A stretch of DNA of 64,000 bases from Symsagittifera roscoffensis (lineage: Eukaryota; Xenacoelomorpha; Acoela; Convolutidae): contig NC_087062.1 in assembly GCF_963678635.1 (NCBI RefSeq), positions 41,102,672 to 41,166,671 on the forward strand, written 5' to 3'. This document shows, one piece after another, positions 55,480 through 64,000 of this stretch. A program made the translations under genes and the position numbers. Position 1 is the stretch's first letter, and each line of letters starts with the position of its first letter. Under the pieces are notes generated by a model. It was not told the DNA's origin. It saw only the letters and a list, made by a program, of their open reading frames with translations, and ran no database searches.

Positions 55480-55690
55480 TACGCTTGATGAATTCCGAGG
55501 GGAGGAGGTTACAAAATGAAATACTTCACTAACGAATAGGAATTGTTAGGCGTAGTATGGGTCTTAGAGTTTGAAATGGTCACAGGTATCAAAGCAATTA
55601 TTTTGACAATTTCAGCAAATCACGGCAACAAACCAGGGCATATAAGTTAATCCGTTGGAATAACAGCTTTTTATAATAATAATTAAAATA
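55480..55690 (+). pseudogene. Ty3/gypsy RNase H remnant
   Basis: Tyr-Phe-Thr-Asn-Glu-stop-Glu-Leu-Leu-Gly-Val-Val-Trp-x-Leu-Glu at 55520-55568 matches the 'YS.(N/T)E.ELLAVVW.LE' motif of gypsy RNase H. Next comes an Ile-Leu-Thr-Ile..Asn-His word in the position of ILTDH, and Arg-Trp after a frameshift. One Glu/Leu codon has become TAG. It continues the RT remnant with a deletion between them. Confidence 0.7.
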
Positions 55691-56184
55691 TTAATAATAA
55701 TTGTGGTTTCTGCGATTCGCAGAGGATCTATGAAATGCTATCCAGCCTGTCTAAGCGTAGTCCGTTTCTATTACTCAAGGCCGTTTTTTTGCGTCTAGAA
55801 CTCTTACGTGGTACCACTATCGCAGCCGTAATCGGTCAGGCTGTGGTAGACTTGAAGCTAGTGAGACACTATCATTTATCATTTAATTTTAAAAATTTTC
55901 ACTGACCAGGGAAAGACATGGCTTAACGGAACTTTTATTCAGACTTCTTTCCGTCAAAACCTTTACCCCTATTTTTTTGACGAAGAGTTTATCTTAGCTT
56001 CAATGGACAAAACTCTGATCATTTTATCAAATGGCAACTCAATTATCTTGTGAAATTTCATGCTGTCATTGGATCATCGGTGGCTGAAAATTCAATTGTG
56101 AATAGTATACGCCCTATCGAAAACGTCATTTTGATTGATCTGATTGATCGATAACTGAAAACGATTGATTGATCTATATTTCAA
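55691..56184. other. Decayed tail of the gypsy element or unrelated non-coding DNA
   Basis: An integrase would be expected here if the gypsy element were full length. No HHCC finger or D-D-E pattern could be read in any frame. Confidence 0.3.
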
Positions 56185-57265
56185 AACAAAAATTTATCTG
56201 CCATTCTCAGCAGGATCGGACTGGCTCCCCTAGTCTTCACTGAGTTTGTCCTGTTTTTGGAGACTCCGTTTTTGCCCTTCGATCTCCGCTCCCAATGGAA
56301 CTCGCCTTTAATGGACCAAAATTGTTCTCTTTGGCAGTCCTGGCACTCCAATTATCTAGATTTGAATTGAAGCTTTTGCCAGGACGGTTGGCTATTCTTT
56401 TCTCTCCATTAAGCTGGCTCGCTAGAGACGGCTCATTCACTGAACTGTGGGCAGTCTCTTCGCATCAGTCTTGTGTAAGGTAGAAGCGCGATGTCTGCTC
56501 TTGAATCTAGTAGCTCTTTAATTTTTTGAGCTTTCGTCAGGTAGTTATTGCTCCACATTTTTTAGCCCAACAAAATCAGTTTCAAGATGCTCTCTTGTTG
56601 GATTAGTGGAATCTCATTGTTCAAGGGCCTCACTCTCCGGTTCATCTCCCTTCCTTTTTCGTCATCCTTCGTGTTAATTGGAACTGTGAAGATCGCGAGC
56701 ACAGAAGGGTCGAAGTAGAACCTCATTTTCACCAGCAGACCGACAATCTTGTCAGACAGCCAGTGTCAATCGTTGCGGCTCACCTCTAGATATATCGTTT
56801 GTTCCAACCATTCAAGCCACTGTATTTTTTCCTGATATTCAACATTTGTAGTGAGGCTAATACCTGGGGCATCGCAGCTCTAGAAAAAATCAAGTTTCCT
56901 ATTGACCACTGAGCCCACTGTTGTGTAAACAGCTGACCAGGGTGTCATCAATTATTATATAAATAATCTCATTGGGTGTTTGGGCTTCGTCAATTGGTCG
57001 ATCCAAAAAATCTTCAAAAGCCATTATCCCGGATTGCTATTCTGAGGCGCTCCAGTACCTGAGGCGATGTCTCTTGTACGTTTCCGTTATGTCGTTTTTT
57101 GTTGTTGACGTTGAGAGCTGCAACTAGCCGTTATGAGGCCGGGCAAGGGGACACGTGGCATCTCCATCTGTCTCGGCTGGCTATCAACCTGTAGATTTCT
57201 CATGGATGATACCAGCTTGAGAGGAGTCCCTGACTCTAGTTTCGTACTCAATTAATCATGAGCGC
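56185..57265 (-). mobile_element. Left arm of a ~1 kb inverted duplication; unrecognised coding repeat
   Basis: In reverse complement it matches 57795-58870 almost end to end. The minus strand keeps coding stretches that are broken in the other arm. One is ATG-started (about 57022-56900) and rich in Asp/Ile. Another (about 56860-56575) has Trp-Leu-Glu-Trp-Leu-Glu and Asp-Lys-Ile-Val-Gly-Leu-Leu-Val-Lys, then a Lys/Asp/Glu-rich tract and Leu-Ile-Leu-Leu-Gly. A third (56440-56237) starts Met-Asn-Glu-Pro-Ser. The stops separating them show it is decayed. The helical, charged character could fit a retrotransposon gag, but no family pattern was recognised. Confidence 0.6.
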
Positions 57266-57794
57266 CTTATTGCAACTTGAGTCGCATGCTGAGGGAGGCA
57301 GTCAGCCATGGAGACGGTCATCATGGTGGGATACAAGTCCGAACGGATATCTAACCAGGAACACACAAGATGATTGTCTTTTGGGACAGATGGGGACTTG
57401 AGAGTATACGACATTGCACGAAATCCTGGCCTGAGTATCACTAAAGATCGTAGGTTGTGGGAGTTCCCAATTCTCTACCAGCCGGTACCGATGCACAACC
57501 AATCAACCAACAAGCAAATCGTCATCCATGATCCGAGCGAAAGAAACTAAAGTAGACTATCCGGATAATGAGGCTTCAAAAATGAAACTAGAAAAACTGC
57601 GAGACAGGGATAAGGCAATGCGAGAAAAAGATCAGATGACGCAGAAGATGGATTAGAAACAAGGTTTGGATCAGGAAGCCACAGCCAATCTCGATAGCCT
57701 GAGAGTAGAGACTGTGGCTCCGGCTGGATCGCCGCCAACCCGTTCTAGATCTGAATCCAAGATAGACTCAGGCACTTCAACTTGGACAGGGCCG
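57266..57794 (+). other. Spacer of the inverted duplication with a charged coding-like segment
   Basis: 57535-57803 is open on the plus strand apart from one TAG (57653). It encodes a Lys/Glu/Arg/Asp-rich probable coiled coil followed by a Ser/Thr/Pro-rich part. It continues straight towards the right arm, suggesting that spacer plus right arm were one unit and that the left arm is the inverted extra copy. Confidence 0.4.
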
Positions 57795-58870
57795 TTCATG
57801 ATTAAATGAGTACGAAACTAGATTTCCTCTCATCGGGTGATATCCATGAGAAATCTACAGGCTGCTGGTAGCCAGCCGAGATAGTTAGACGTGCCACGTG
57901 TCCCCTTGCCAGGCCTCACAACGGCTAGTTGCAGCACTCAACATCAACAAAAAAAAAGACTTAACGGAAACGTACAAGAGACGTCGCCTAGGTACTGGAG
58001 AGCCCCATAATAACGAGCTGGGATATTGGCTTTTGAAGGTTTTTTTTGGACCGACTAACTGATGAAGCCCAAACACCCAAAAAGATCTTTCTCCTAATAA
58101 TTGATGACAGCCTCGTCATTTAATGACACGATATTGGGCTCATTTATCACTAGGAGTTTTGAGTTTTTCTGGAGCTGCGATGCCCCAGATTTTTGCCTCA
58201 CCACAGGTGATTAATATCAGGAAAAAGAACAATTTCTTAATGGTTCGAACAAACAAAATTGCTAGAGGCAAGCCGCAAGGAAAGACACGGCTTTTTGACA
58301 AAATTGTCGGTCTGCTGGTGAAAGTGAGGTTCTCCTTCGACCCTTCTATGCTCGCGATCTTCACAGTTCCAAATAACACGAAGGATGACGAAAAAGGAAG
58401 GGAGATGAACCGGAGAGTGAGGCACTTGAACAATGCGATTCCACTAATCCAACAAGAGAGCATCTTGAAACTGATTTTGTTGGGCGTGGCTAAAAAAATG
58501 TGGAGCAATAACTACCTGACGAAAGCTCAAAAAATTAAAGAGCTACTAGATTCAAGAGCAGACATCGCGGTTCTACCTTACACAAGATTGATGCGAAGAC
58601 ACTGCCCACAGTTAGTGAATGAGCCGTCTCTGGCGAGCGAGCTCCATGGAGAGAAAAGAATGGCCAACCGGCCTGGCATAAGCTTCAATTCAAATCTCGA
58701 TACTTGGAGTGCCAGGACTGCCAAAGAGAACATCTGTAGTTCAGTAAAGGCGAGAGTTTTATTGGGAGCGGAGATCGAAGGGCGAAAACGGAGCCTCCGA
58801 AGTACAGGACAAACACATGGAAGATCAGGAGAGCCAATCCCATCCAGCTGAAAATGACAATTAAATTTTT
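57795..58870 (+). mobile_element. Right arm of the inverted duplication
   Basis: It is the inverse copy of 56185-57265. Shared ends include ACGTGTCCCCTTGCC near the spacer and GGACAAAC..AATTTTT at the outer side. The arms have many substitutions and small indels, so the duplication is not recent. Confidence 0.75.
58123..58851 (+). pseudogene. 242-codon ORF in the right arm, unrecognised (possibly gag-like)
   Basis: The longest uninterrupted ORF outside the LINE. Comparison with the left arm shows that only about residues 62 onward (Phe-Asp-Lys-Ile-Val-Gly-Leu-Leu-Val-Lys) keep the ancestral frame; the first ~60 codons are a shifted frame, so the apparent ATG is not original. The shared part is helical and charged, with Asn-Thr-Lys-Asp-Asp-Glu-Lys-Gly-Arg-Glu, Leu-Ile-Gln-Gln-Glu-Ser-Ile-Leu and Ala-Gln-Lys-Ile-Lys-Glu-Leu. 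No signal peptide, membrane helix or zinc motif is present. It probably belongs to a repetitive element. It has no known function that I can name. Confidence 0.4.
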
Positions 58871-59559
58871 CTACCCACATAGAATTGAGATTTCCGACTC
58901 GACTAGTCACATGAAGCTCGATATTGGGAAGAAGTCGTTGCCGCCAAGGCCTTGGTGGTCTTTGATCGACAACATCCCAGAGAAGCTAGAACCATCATTG
59001 CTGCAAGCTCGGACTTCATGGGGACGTTTTACAGGTCATATTGACCCAAAAACCTCTAAATTTGAAAGTATCGACCATTTTTGTTCAAATCGTACTCTAT
59101 AGAAGAGCACCCACTACATATAAGAACTTCTTTTTGCTCCCTTTTGCCATAGTAGCGTTGATGAACTAGTAAAAAAAATGGTACACATGGCTCGATCGAT
59201 TTTTAACCGAAAATTTTCCCCTAACATCCACACACAGATCGAATCTCCCTCCATGGGTTGGAAAAGAGTCCTCACACCTCATTAAAATAATATCAATTTT
59301 TAAATTTTGAAGGTCAAAAAATTCTTCTCTCAATAGATTTATCAAACTTAAGAGTTTGTAAGTAAAATTTTCGAAGTTGAAGATTCTCTGATCTTCAAAA
59401 TTATCGCAAATTGATGCACAAAAGCAAAAGGTACCCCGTGACTATGGCTTACAGAAAACAGAAAACAAATGAGGAAGAACGAAAATGTAAATTAATCAGT
59501 GATTTTTTTCCAACGTGTTCCTTAAAAGTAATCAATTAACGAAAACCTTAAGTTTTATA
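58871..59559. other. Spacer before the LINE
   Basis: AT-rich DNA without recognisable features. The 5' end of the LINE cannot be placed exactly; base composition changes at about 59560. Confidence 0.3.
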
Positions 59560-59719
59560 CAAGGGAAGTCAATACAACAACAACAGCCTTGGTCAAATGA
59601 TGTTGCCTTATCGGGGCAAACAAGTTTACGAACGAACACAACAAGCAGTGGCCGTACACCGGCCCAGTCACCTGTACTGAGTTCGGGTTTTTGGCAACGG
59701 AGGGAATAAATCCGGCTAA

Positions 59720-61237
59720 TTCCCTACACGCTCCCAATTTCGAGCCGGAGACATTGAGACAAACCCGGCCCCATCTTGCTACTGGTGCAACGGTGTTATA
59801 AGGACAAGAGCACCGCACCTGAAATGCAACGCATGTGCCAACTGCCTGCACAAGCAGCAAAAATGCAGTGGCCTATCACGAGTTGCCCAGCAGAAGCACA
59901 GTGAGCCCAACGGAGAACCTTGGCCATGCTCAAGCCACGGCAACCAACCACCCCAGGCTCTGCGACAGACCGCCGAAGTCGTGCAGCAGGGAGAATTCTG
60001 CCACGCATGTGACCTTGCCTTTCGGTCAGAAGTGCCAAACTTGAAGTGCAGAGAAGCGAACTGCCATATCGGAGCGGCTGTGGATGGCACTGCACAGCTC
60101 ATGACGGCTCACAAGAAACCGGCCTACCTAACTATTGCAGGACGACCGATAAGCAAACTAAAGAAGCTCTCCCCGCAACCAAACAAGAAAGGTGTTAAGT
60201 GCACAAAAAGCAAGAAAACCATCGCTTGCAACATAACATCACTCAGCTGCTCCCTCTGTGACGCACACCATCACATAATTTGCGTCATGCATCAGGGACA
60301 CACAATAGATGAAGTCGATGCTGCATCCAAATCGACCCTGTCTACTCTAGATGAGGCGATTGAATCCTCTGAGCTAATGCAGACTGCCGACAAAGACGAC
60401 ATAAAGATCCTGCAGTGGAACGCGGATGGAGTTTTGAAAAAATGGACAGAATTGTCGGATAGACTCCGCGAGCAGAAAGTAGACATCGCCCTCATACAGG
60501 AGACAAAGCTCAACAGCAGAAGGAGAACGCCGCAGGTCAACGGCTACGCGCCCATACGTTTCGACAGACCTGAGGGAAACGGAGGAGGTCTGCTCTGCCT
60601 GATCCAAAGCGACCTCCCCTTCACCTCCCAAAACGAATGGAACTGCGTAAAGGGCAACGTTCAAACCGCCACATTTAAGGCTAGGACAGCGAAGCGGCAA
60701 TGGCTTACGTTCACCAATATTTGTACCCCGCCTAACCGGGAAACAGGAGGAGAAGAAACCATTGTCACTAGCCACATCCCAACAAACAGAAACTGTTTTC
60801 TTGCCGGCGATCTCAATGACCACTCCTTGTCATGGGACCACACTCAGCCCCAAGACAGCCGTGGAGACCGAATAGAGGAGTGGATAGCCGACTGCAATCT
60901 TTTCAGTGCGAACAAGGACGAAGCCACCCGACACAACAGAGCCACTGGTATTACCAGTAGCCCAGACATCTTCCTAGCCCCGATAACTTGGCTCAACCGT
61001 GTCAGCTGGCAGACTGGTGAGGACATCGGAGGATCTGGCCACCTACCGATCCTGATAACACTCCAAACAAAGGTCAAACTAATAAAACCACCAGCTAGGA
61101 GCCAACGATGGATGGCAAACGCTGACCTCTCCCTCTTCGCGAAAAAACTAGAGCAAAAAATCTGCACATTTTATCAGAACGCAAAAAATCAGAACGCACC
61201 ATTCACGGCAAAATCTGCCAGTTCAAAGAAGTTGTGA
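59720..61237 (+). pseudogene. LINE ORF part 1: 2A-like motif, PHD-like fingers, APE endonuclease
   Basis: The frame is open from just after TAA (59717-59719) to TGA at 61235. An ATG occurs only at 59981, but the conserved part starts earlier. A PHD-like cluster (59777-59940) has Cys-x2-Cys, Cys-x2-Cys-x2-Cys-x-His and Cys-Ser-Gly. A second Cys/His cluster lies at 59998-60300. The endonuclease spans about 60395-61070: Gln-Trp-Asn-Ala-Asp-Gly, Gln-Glu-Thr-Lys-Leu (catalytic Glu), Gly-Asp-Leu-Asn-Asp-His (Asp/Asn) and Gly-Ser-Gly-His-Leu-Pro-Ile (catalytic His). It nicks target DNA. The active-site residues are intact. A 15-bp tandem duplication near 61175-61200 lies where the frame is lost. Confidence 0.8.
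59750..59773 (+). other. 2A-like (StopGo) motif with Gly changed to Ala
   Basis: Directly before the PHD-like fingers the frame reads Gly-Asp-Ile-Glu-Thr-Asn-Pro-Ala-Pro. The 2A consensus is D-x-E-x-N-P-G-P, which makes the ribosome skip the Gly-Pro bond. Seven of the eight motif positions fit; the Gly is Ala (GCC for GGC), which should abolish skipping. 2A-like peptides near the N-terminus are known from trypanosome L1Tc/ingi and several animal LINE clades. Confidence 0.65.
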
Positions 61238-62520
61238 TCTCTGCTGCCACCGCTCACGTCAAAAAAACCAAACAAGGCAGCCGCACAAAAAACTACATTA
61301 CCCCAGAGATCAAAAAATTCATTGGTCGCGGCAACAAGCTTCGCAGCCAGATCAGCACCCGACGCCTGGAATGGATAGCGCCCTGCCGCGAAGTAAACGA
61401 GGCTATTGAGTACTCTAGACAGGAGAACTGGAAACAGTTTATCGAAGAAACGGTGTTCAGCACCGCCCCATCGAAACTCTGGCGTGTACTCCACGCAATC
61501 GAAGACACCCCTCACACCTGCCAGCCTAACGAAGCCCTCCTCCACAAATGCAGGAAAATCTGCAGTAACGTAAAAAAGGCAGATGTCTTCATGGCTCACT
61601 ACGCCAACGAGAGCAGGCTGAGTTTTAGCAAGGAGGAAAGAAAGCTTAATCTTATAACCAAGTGGGTCTCCAACTCCCCAACCGTTGACGACGAAAGCAC
61701 AAGAGATTTCAGCATGCAGGAACTAAACCAACCATAAAATGCATGCCTAAAAAGGGTGCAGCAGGCCCCGACGAAATCCCCCCAGCTTTCATCAAGGCAT
61801 TTGGCCCGCTTACACGGAGAGCCAAGCTTGACATCTTCAACGAGTCGTGGCACAGCGCAAACTGCCCCCAGATCTGGAGGAAAGCGCACATAGTACTCCT
61901 ACTCAAAACGGGGAAACCAGCGAGTGAGATAGTCTCATACCGCCCAATCAGCCTAACATCCTTCATAGCCAAGCTACTGGAAAGCGATTAGTCTACTTAA
62001 TAGAAAGCTAAGGCCTCTTAAGTACCAAGCCAGCAGGCGGCCGCAGAAATCGGTGCTGTGAAGGCCTCATAATTAGGCTTACCCAGGCAATAGACGACGG
62101 TTTCCAACAGCGTAAACCGCAAAGAACCCTAATGGCGCTGTTCGACTGTTCAAAAGCCTTCGATCGGGTGTCTGGCGAGAGAGGCTAATCATCACTATGA
62201 ATGATAAAGGAATCCCCGCAACATACATCCGCTGGAAAAAAGGATTCCTAAACAACCGCCAGGCTAAATGCCTCTACAGTACAGCTTACAGCAGCTCCCA
62301 TAAACTCCGTCAAGGAGTACCGCAAGGCTCTGTTCTTGCGCCCTTACTGTTCTAACAAACACGCTACCTGAAAACTGTGCTCTCTTCATGGACGACCTCT
62401 CTGTATGAGTTTCGGACCACGACCGCAACAAGGCAGCGCACGACATACAGACAGCCATTGACAACGTCGCCATCTGGAGCAGGGAGGACAAGCTGACCCT
62501 AAACCCAACCAAGTGCCAAA
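61238..62520 (+). pseudogene. LINE reverse transcriptase, frameshifted
   Basis: Pieces in three frames. 61240-61737 is the linker between endonuclease and RT. 61743-61990 has Gly-Pro-Asp-Glu-Ile-Pro, then Trp-Arg-Lys-Ala-x-Ile-Val-Leu-Leu-Leu-Lys and Tyr-Arg-Pro-Ile-Ser-Leu-Thr-Ser (RT motifs 1-2). 62141-62170 has Phe-Asp-Cys-Ser-Lys-Ala-Phe-Asp-Arg-Val (motif A, catalytic Asp). 62296-62340 has Leu-Arg-Gln-Gly-Val-Pro-Gln-Gly-Ser-Val-Leu (motif B). 62385-62396 has Phe-Met-Asp-Asp (motif C), where Phe/Tyr-Ala-Asp-Asp is usual. Copying RNA at the nicked target is the family's role; this copy cannot make a full protein. Confidence 0.82.
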
Positions 62521-63640
62521 CCCAATTGGAAGCCAAACTCAAAACTCCATGGCAGAGACATGCCGTTCAAGCCAAACCCCAAATTCCTGGGCGTGCACTC
62601 TCCTTCGCACCCCACACGGACGACGTTACCAAAAAGGTAGAAGGAAGGACGAAACTGCTCCGCACCGTCGCCAACAAAAGCTGGGGTTGGAACAAGAGAA
62701 CCCTCCGTAGGGTCTACCAAGCTAGTCAGCGCAGCGCACTAGATTACGCAGCGGGCGGCTGATAGCCATGGCTCAGTTAAACCCAACGGGAGCGGCTAGA
62801 AAAGGCACAAAAAAAGGCGCTCAGAACCATCACTAGGCATGCTACAAGTACCCCAATAGAGGCACATTGCATTGAGGCAGGTATTGATAGCTACAAATAG
62901 CATAGCAATCACCTAATAGCAGCCTTAAAGCAAAAGGCAGAGCGTCAACACGAGCTTCACCCCAGACGCGAAGCACGTTCAGGCACGGTCAACCATCGCC
63001 TGCAGAAAAACAACTGAAGAAAGAGGGCAAAGGAACTAGAAGCAACCTATGTCCCAACCTTAACCGGGCCACCAACACAACCAACAAACAAAATTGCATG
63101 CCCGTGGACGCCGTCTGACCACTGGATTGCCCATAGTAAGCTAAAAGGCGAAAATAGAAGCGATGAAGCCCCAGTCACCGCCTACGCCCTGATCAGAGAG
63201 ACAAATGATAACTGGACGATATATACAGACGGATCAGCGTCAGCTGGGTTCTCTTACGGCGGACACGCATGCGTCGTCACCGAGGGCGACCCAGAGGAAC
63301 CAAATATCATAGAAGTCATAAACTGCAGAGGACGCGTATACACAAGCTCCTACAATAAAGAGAAAGCTGCACTAGTAGCTGCAACACTATGGCTCAGCAC
63401 CAACCAGTGTGATAACCACGACGCACTCAAAAGCACGGACAGCCAATCCCTCTGCAGCGCACTTCAGAACGAATCAGCTGACACCAGCACCATCTGGTAA
63501 CTCCGAAGCACCAATAGAGGGAGAACTTCATTACAATGGGTTCCGGGCCATGTAGACATCCTCGACAATGAGCTAGCCGACCATTAGGCAAAAGAAGCAG
63601 CAATGAAACGACAGAGATGAAACACCCGAGCTCACCAGCC
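62521..63640 (+). pseudogene. LINE connector and RNase H domain, with stops
   Basis: After RT, an Ala-Gly-Gly-stop-stop-Pro-Trp-Leu word (~62752-62775) marks the usual Tyr/Ala..Trp-x-Pro-Trp-Leu region, followed by Arg-Leu-Glu-Lys-Ala-Gln. RNase H is at about 63205-63600: Tyr-Thr-Asp-Gly-Ser (first Asp), Ser-Ser-Tyr-Asn-Lys-Glu-Lys-Ala-Ala-Leu (Glu), Ser-Thr-Asp-Ser-Gln-Ser-Leu (second Asp), Trp-Val-Pro-Gly-His and Asn-Glu-Leu-Ala-Asp-His (last Asp). All four acidic residues remain, but several Trp and Gln codons have become stops. Confidence 0.8.
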
Positions 63641-63651
63641 TAAACGCAGCG

Positions 63652-64000
63652 CGCTCAATGATCAAACGCGCCATCAAAGACCTGCCATCAAACCACCACC
63701 GCATCTCTCGCACCCACGCAAACTATTCGGAAAAGAGAGAAAGAACAATAGTGAAGACAAGAAAAGACGCAGTACTGCTAGCGCAAATCAGAAGTGGTCA
63801 GTCCTGTCATTTTAACGCCTACGCCAACTTGATGAACCCCACGAAAGTTCCAATGCGCAATCTCTGCCAGGAGGCTCCCCAAACAGTCGAGCACTGACTA
63901 GAATGCGCGGGAACAATGGCAGCCCGCATGGAAATATTTGGAACAATATATACCCCACTCGAAACCCTGTCGGAGGACCCCGACAGTGCACTAGCGCTCG
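63652..64000 (+). pseudogene. LINE C-terminal C/H-rich region, partial
   Basis: It reads Leu-Ala-Gln-Ile-Arg-Ser-Gly-x-Ser-Cys, Met-Asn-Pro-Thr, Leu-Cys-x-Glu-Ala-Pro-Gln-Thr-Val-Glu-His-stop-Leu-Glu-Cys. This is the usual 'L.Q.RSG......Y......C..C....T.EH.L..C' tail after RNase H in I/ingi-type elements, with the Trp after His mutated to TGA and the first finger Cys changed. It continues towards the window edge. Confidence 0.75.

Larger units (their letters stand above)
59560..64000 (+). mobile_element. Decayed I/ingi-like LINE (non-LTR retrotransposon), open at right edge
   Basis: At least 4.4 kb, about half G+C against roughly one third around it. Plus-strand domains in order: 2A-like motif, PHD-like fingers, APE-type endonuclease, reverse transcriptase, a connector, RNase H and a C-terminal C/H-rich region. 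Carrying RNase H after RT, and the word set around 'YTDGS', 'SSY..EKAAL' and 'VEH.LEC', point to the I/ingi/Vingi side of the LINE tree. Frameshifts at about 61170, 61740, 61985, 62175 and 62350 and many stops make it non-autonomous. The 3' end and target duplication lie outside the window. Confidence 0.85.

Noticed and set aside
60292-61167. Several minus-strand ORFs of 82-149 codons inside the LINE
   Set aside because: Shadows of the plus-strand endonuclease frame caused by its higher GC content.

Overview
This is a stretch of animal (metazoan) nuclear DNA from an AT-rich invertebrate-type genome. The evidence is genes split by GT-AG introns, a rhodopsin-class peptide GPCR, a C2H2 zinc-finger protein of BCL11 type, a tRNA-derived SINE-like unit, and decayed Ty1/copia, Ty3/gypsy and I/ingi-like LINE retrotransposons. 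The species cannot be named from the sequence. Nothing prokaryotic, no rRNA and no CRISPR array was seen.

Layout. 1-364 (minus) is a coding exon open to the window edge, with one C2H2 finger resembling the first finger of BCL11/CTIP proteins. About 0.4-18 kb is gene-poor: non-coding DNA, short GC-richer islands, a 200-bp tandem duplication with a tRNA-like unit (7.2-7.7 kb), copies of a 0.5-0.8 kb hairpin-ended repeat, and a 664-bp element packed with ATAATCGATTAT-type palindromes (16.8-17.5 kb). 18.97-19.27 kb (plus) is a compact gene for a 97-residue single-helix protein resembling the SLC35A4 upstream-ORF microprotein. 20.3 kb holds a doubtful 52-codon ORF. 21-24 kb is built from a second hairpin-ended repeat family. 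26.9-33 kb is three diverged tandem copies of a ~2 kb repeat. 33-40.5 kb is nested small elements, including a hAT-like MITE with an 8-bp target duplication and a 125-bp palindrome.

43.0-51.2 kb (minus) is a three-exon peptide GPCR gene (388 residues). Its exon junctions can be placed to the base. Its 6.7 kb second intron is filled by a decayed Ty1/copia element in the same orientation and by a hairpin-ended repeat. 54.3-55.7 kb carries Ty3/gypsy RT and RNase H remnants. 56.2-58.9 kb is a ~1 kb inverted duplication of an unrecognised, possibly gag-like coding unit. 59.6-64 kb is a GC-richer decayed LINE that runs off the right edge: a 2A-like motif, PHD-like fingers, APE endonuclease, reverse transcriptase, RNase H and a C-terminal C/H region.

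The three host genes (BCL11-like factor, small membrane protein, GPCR) show no shared pathway. The space between and within them is mostly transposon-derived. The hairpin-ended repeats look like Helentron-derived (HINE-like) elements and are the best candidates for undescribed families here.
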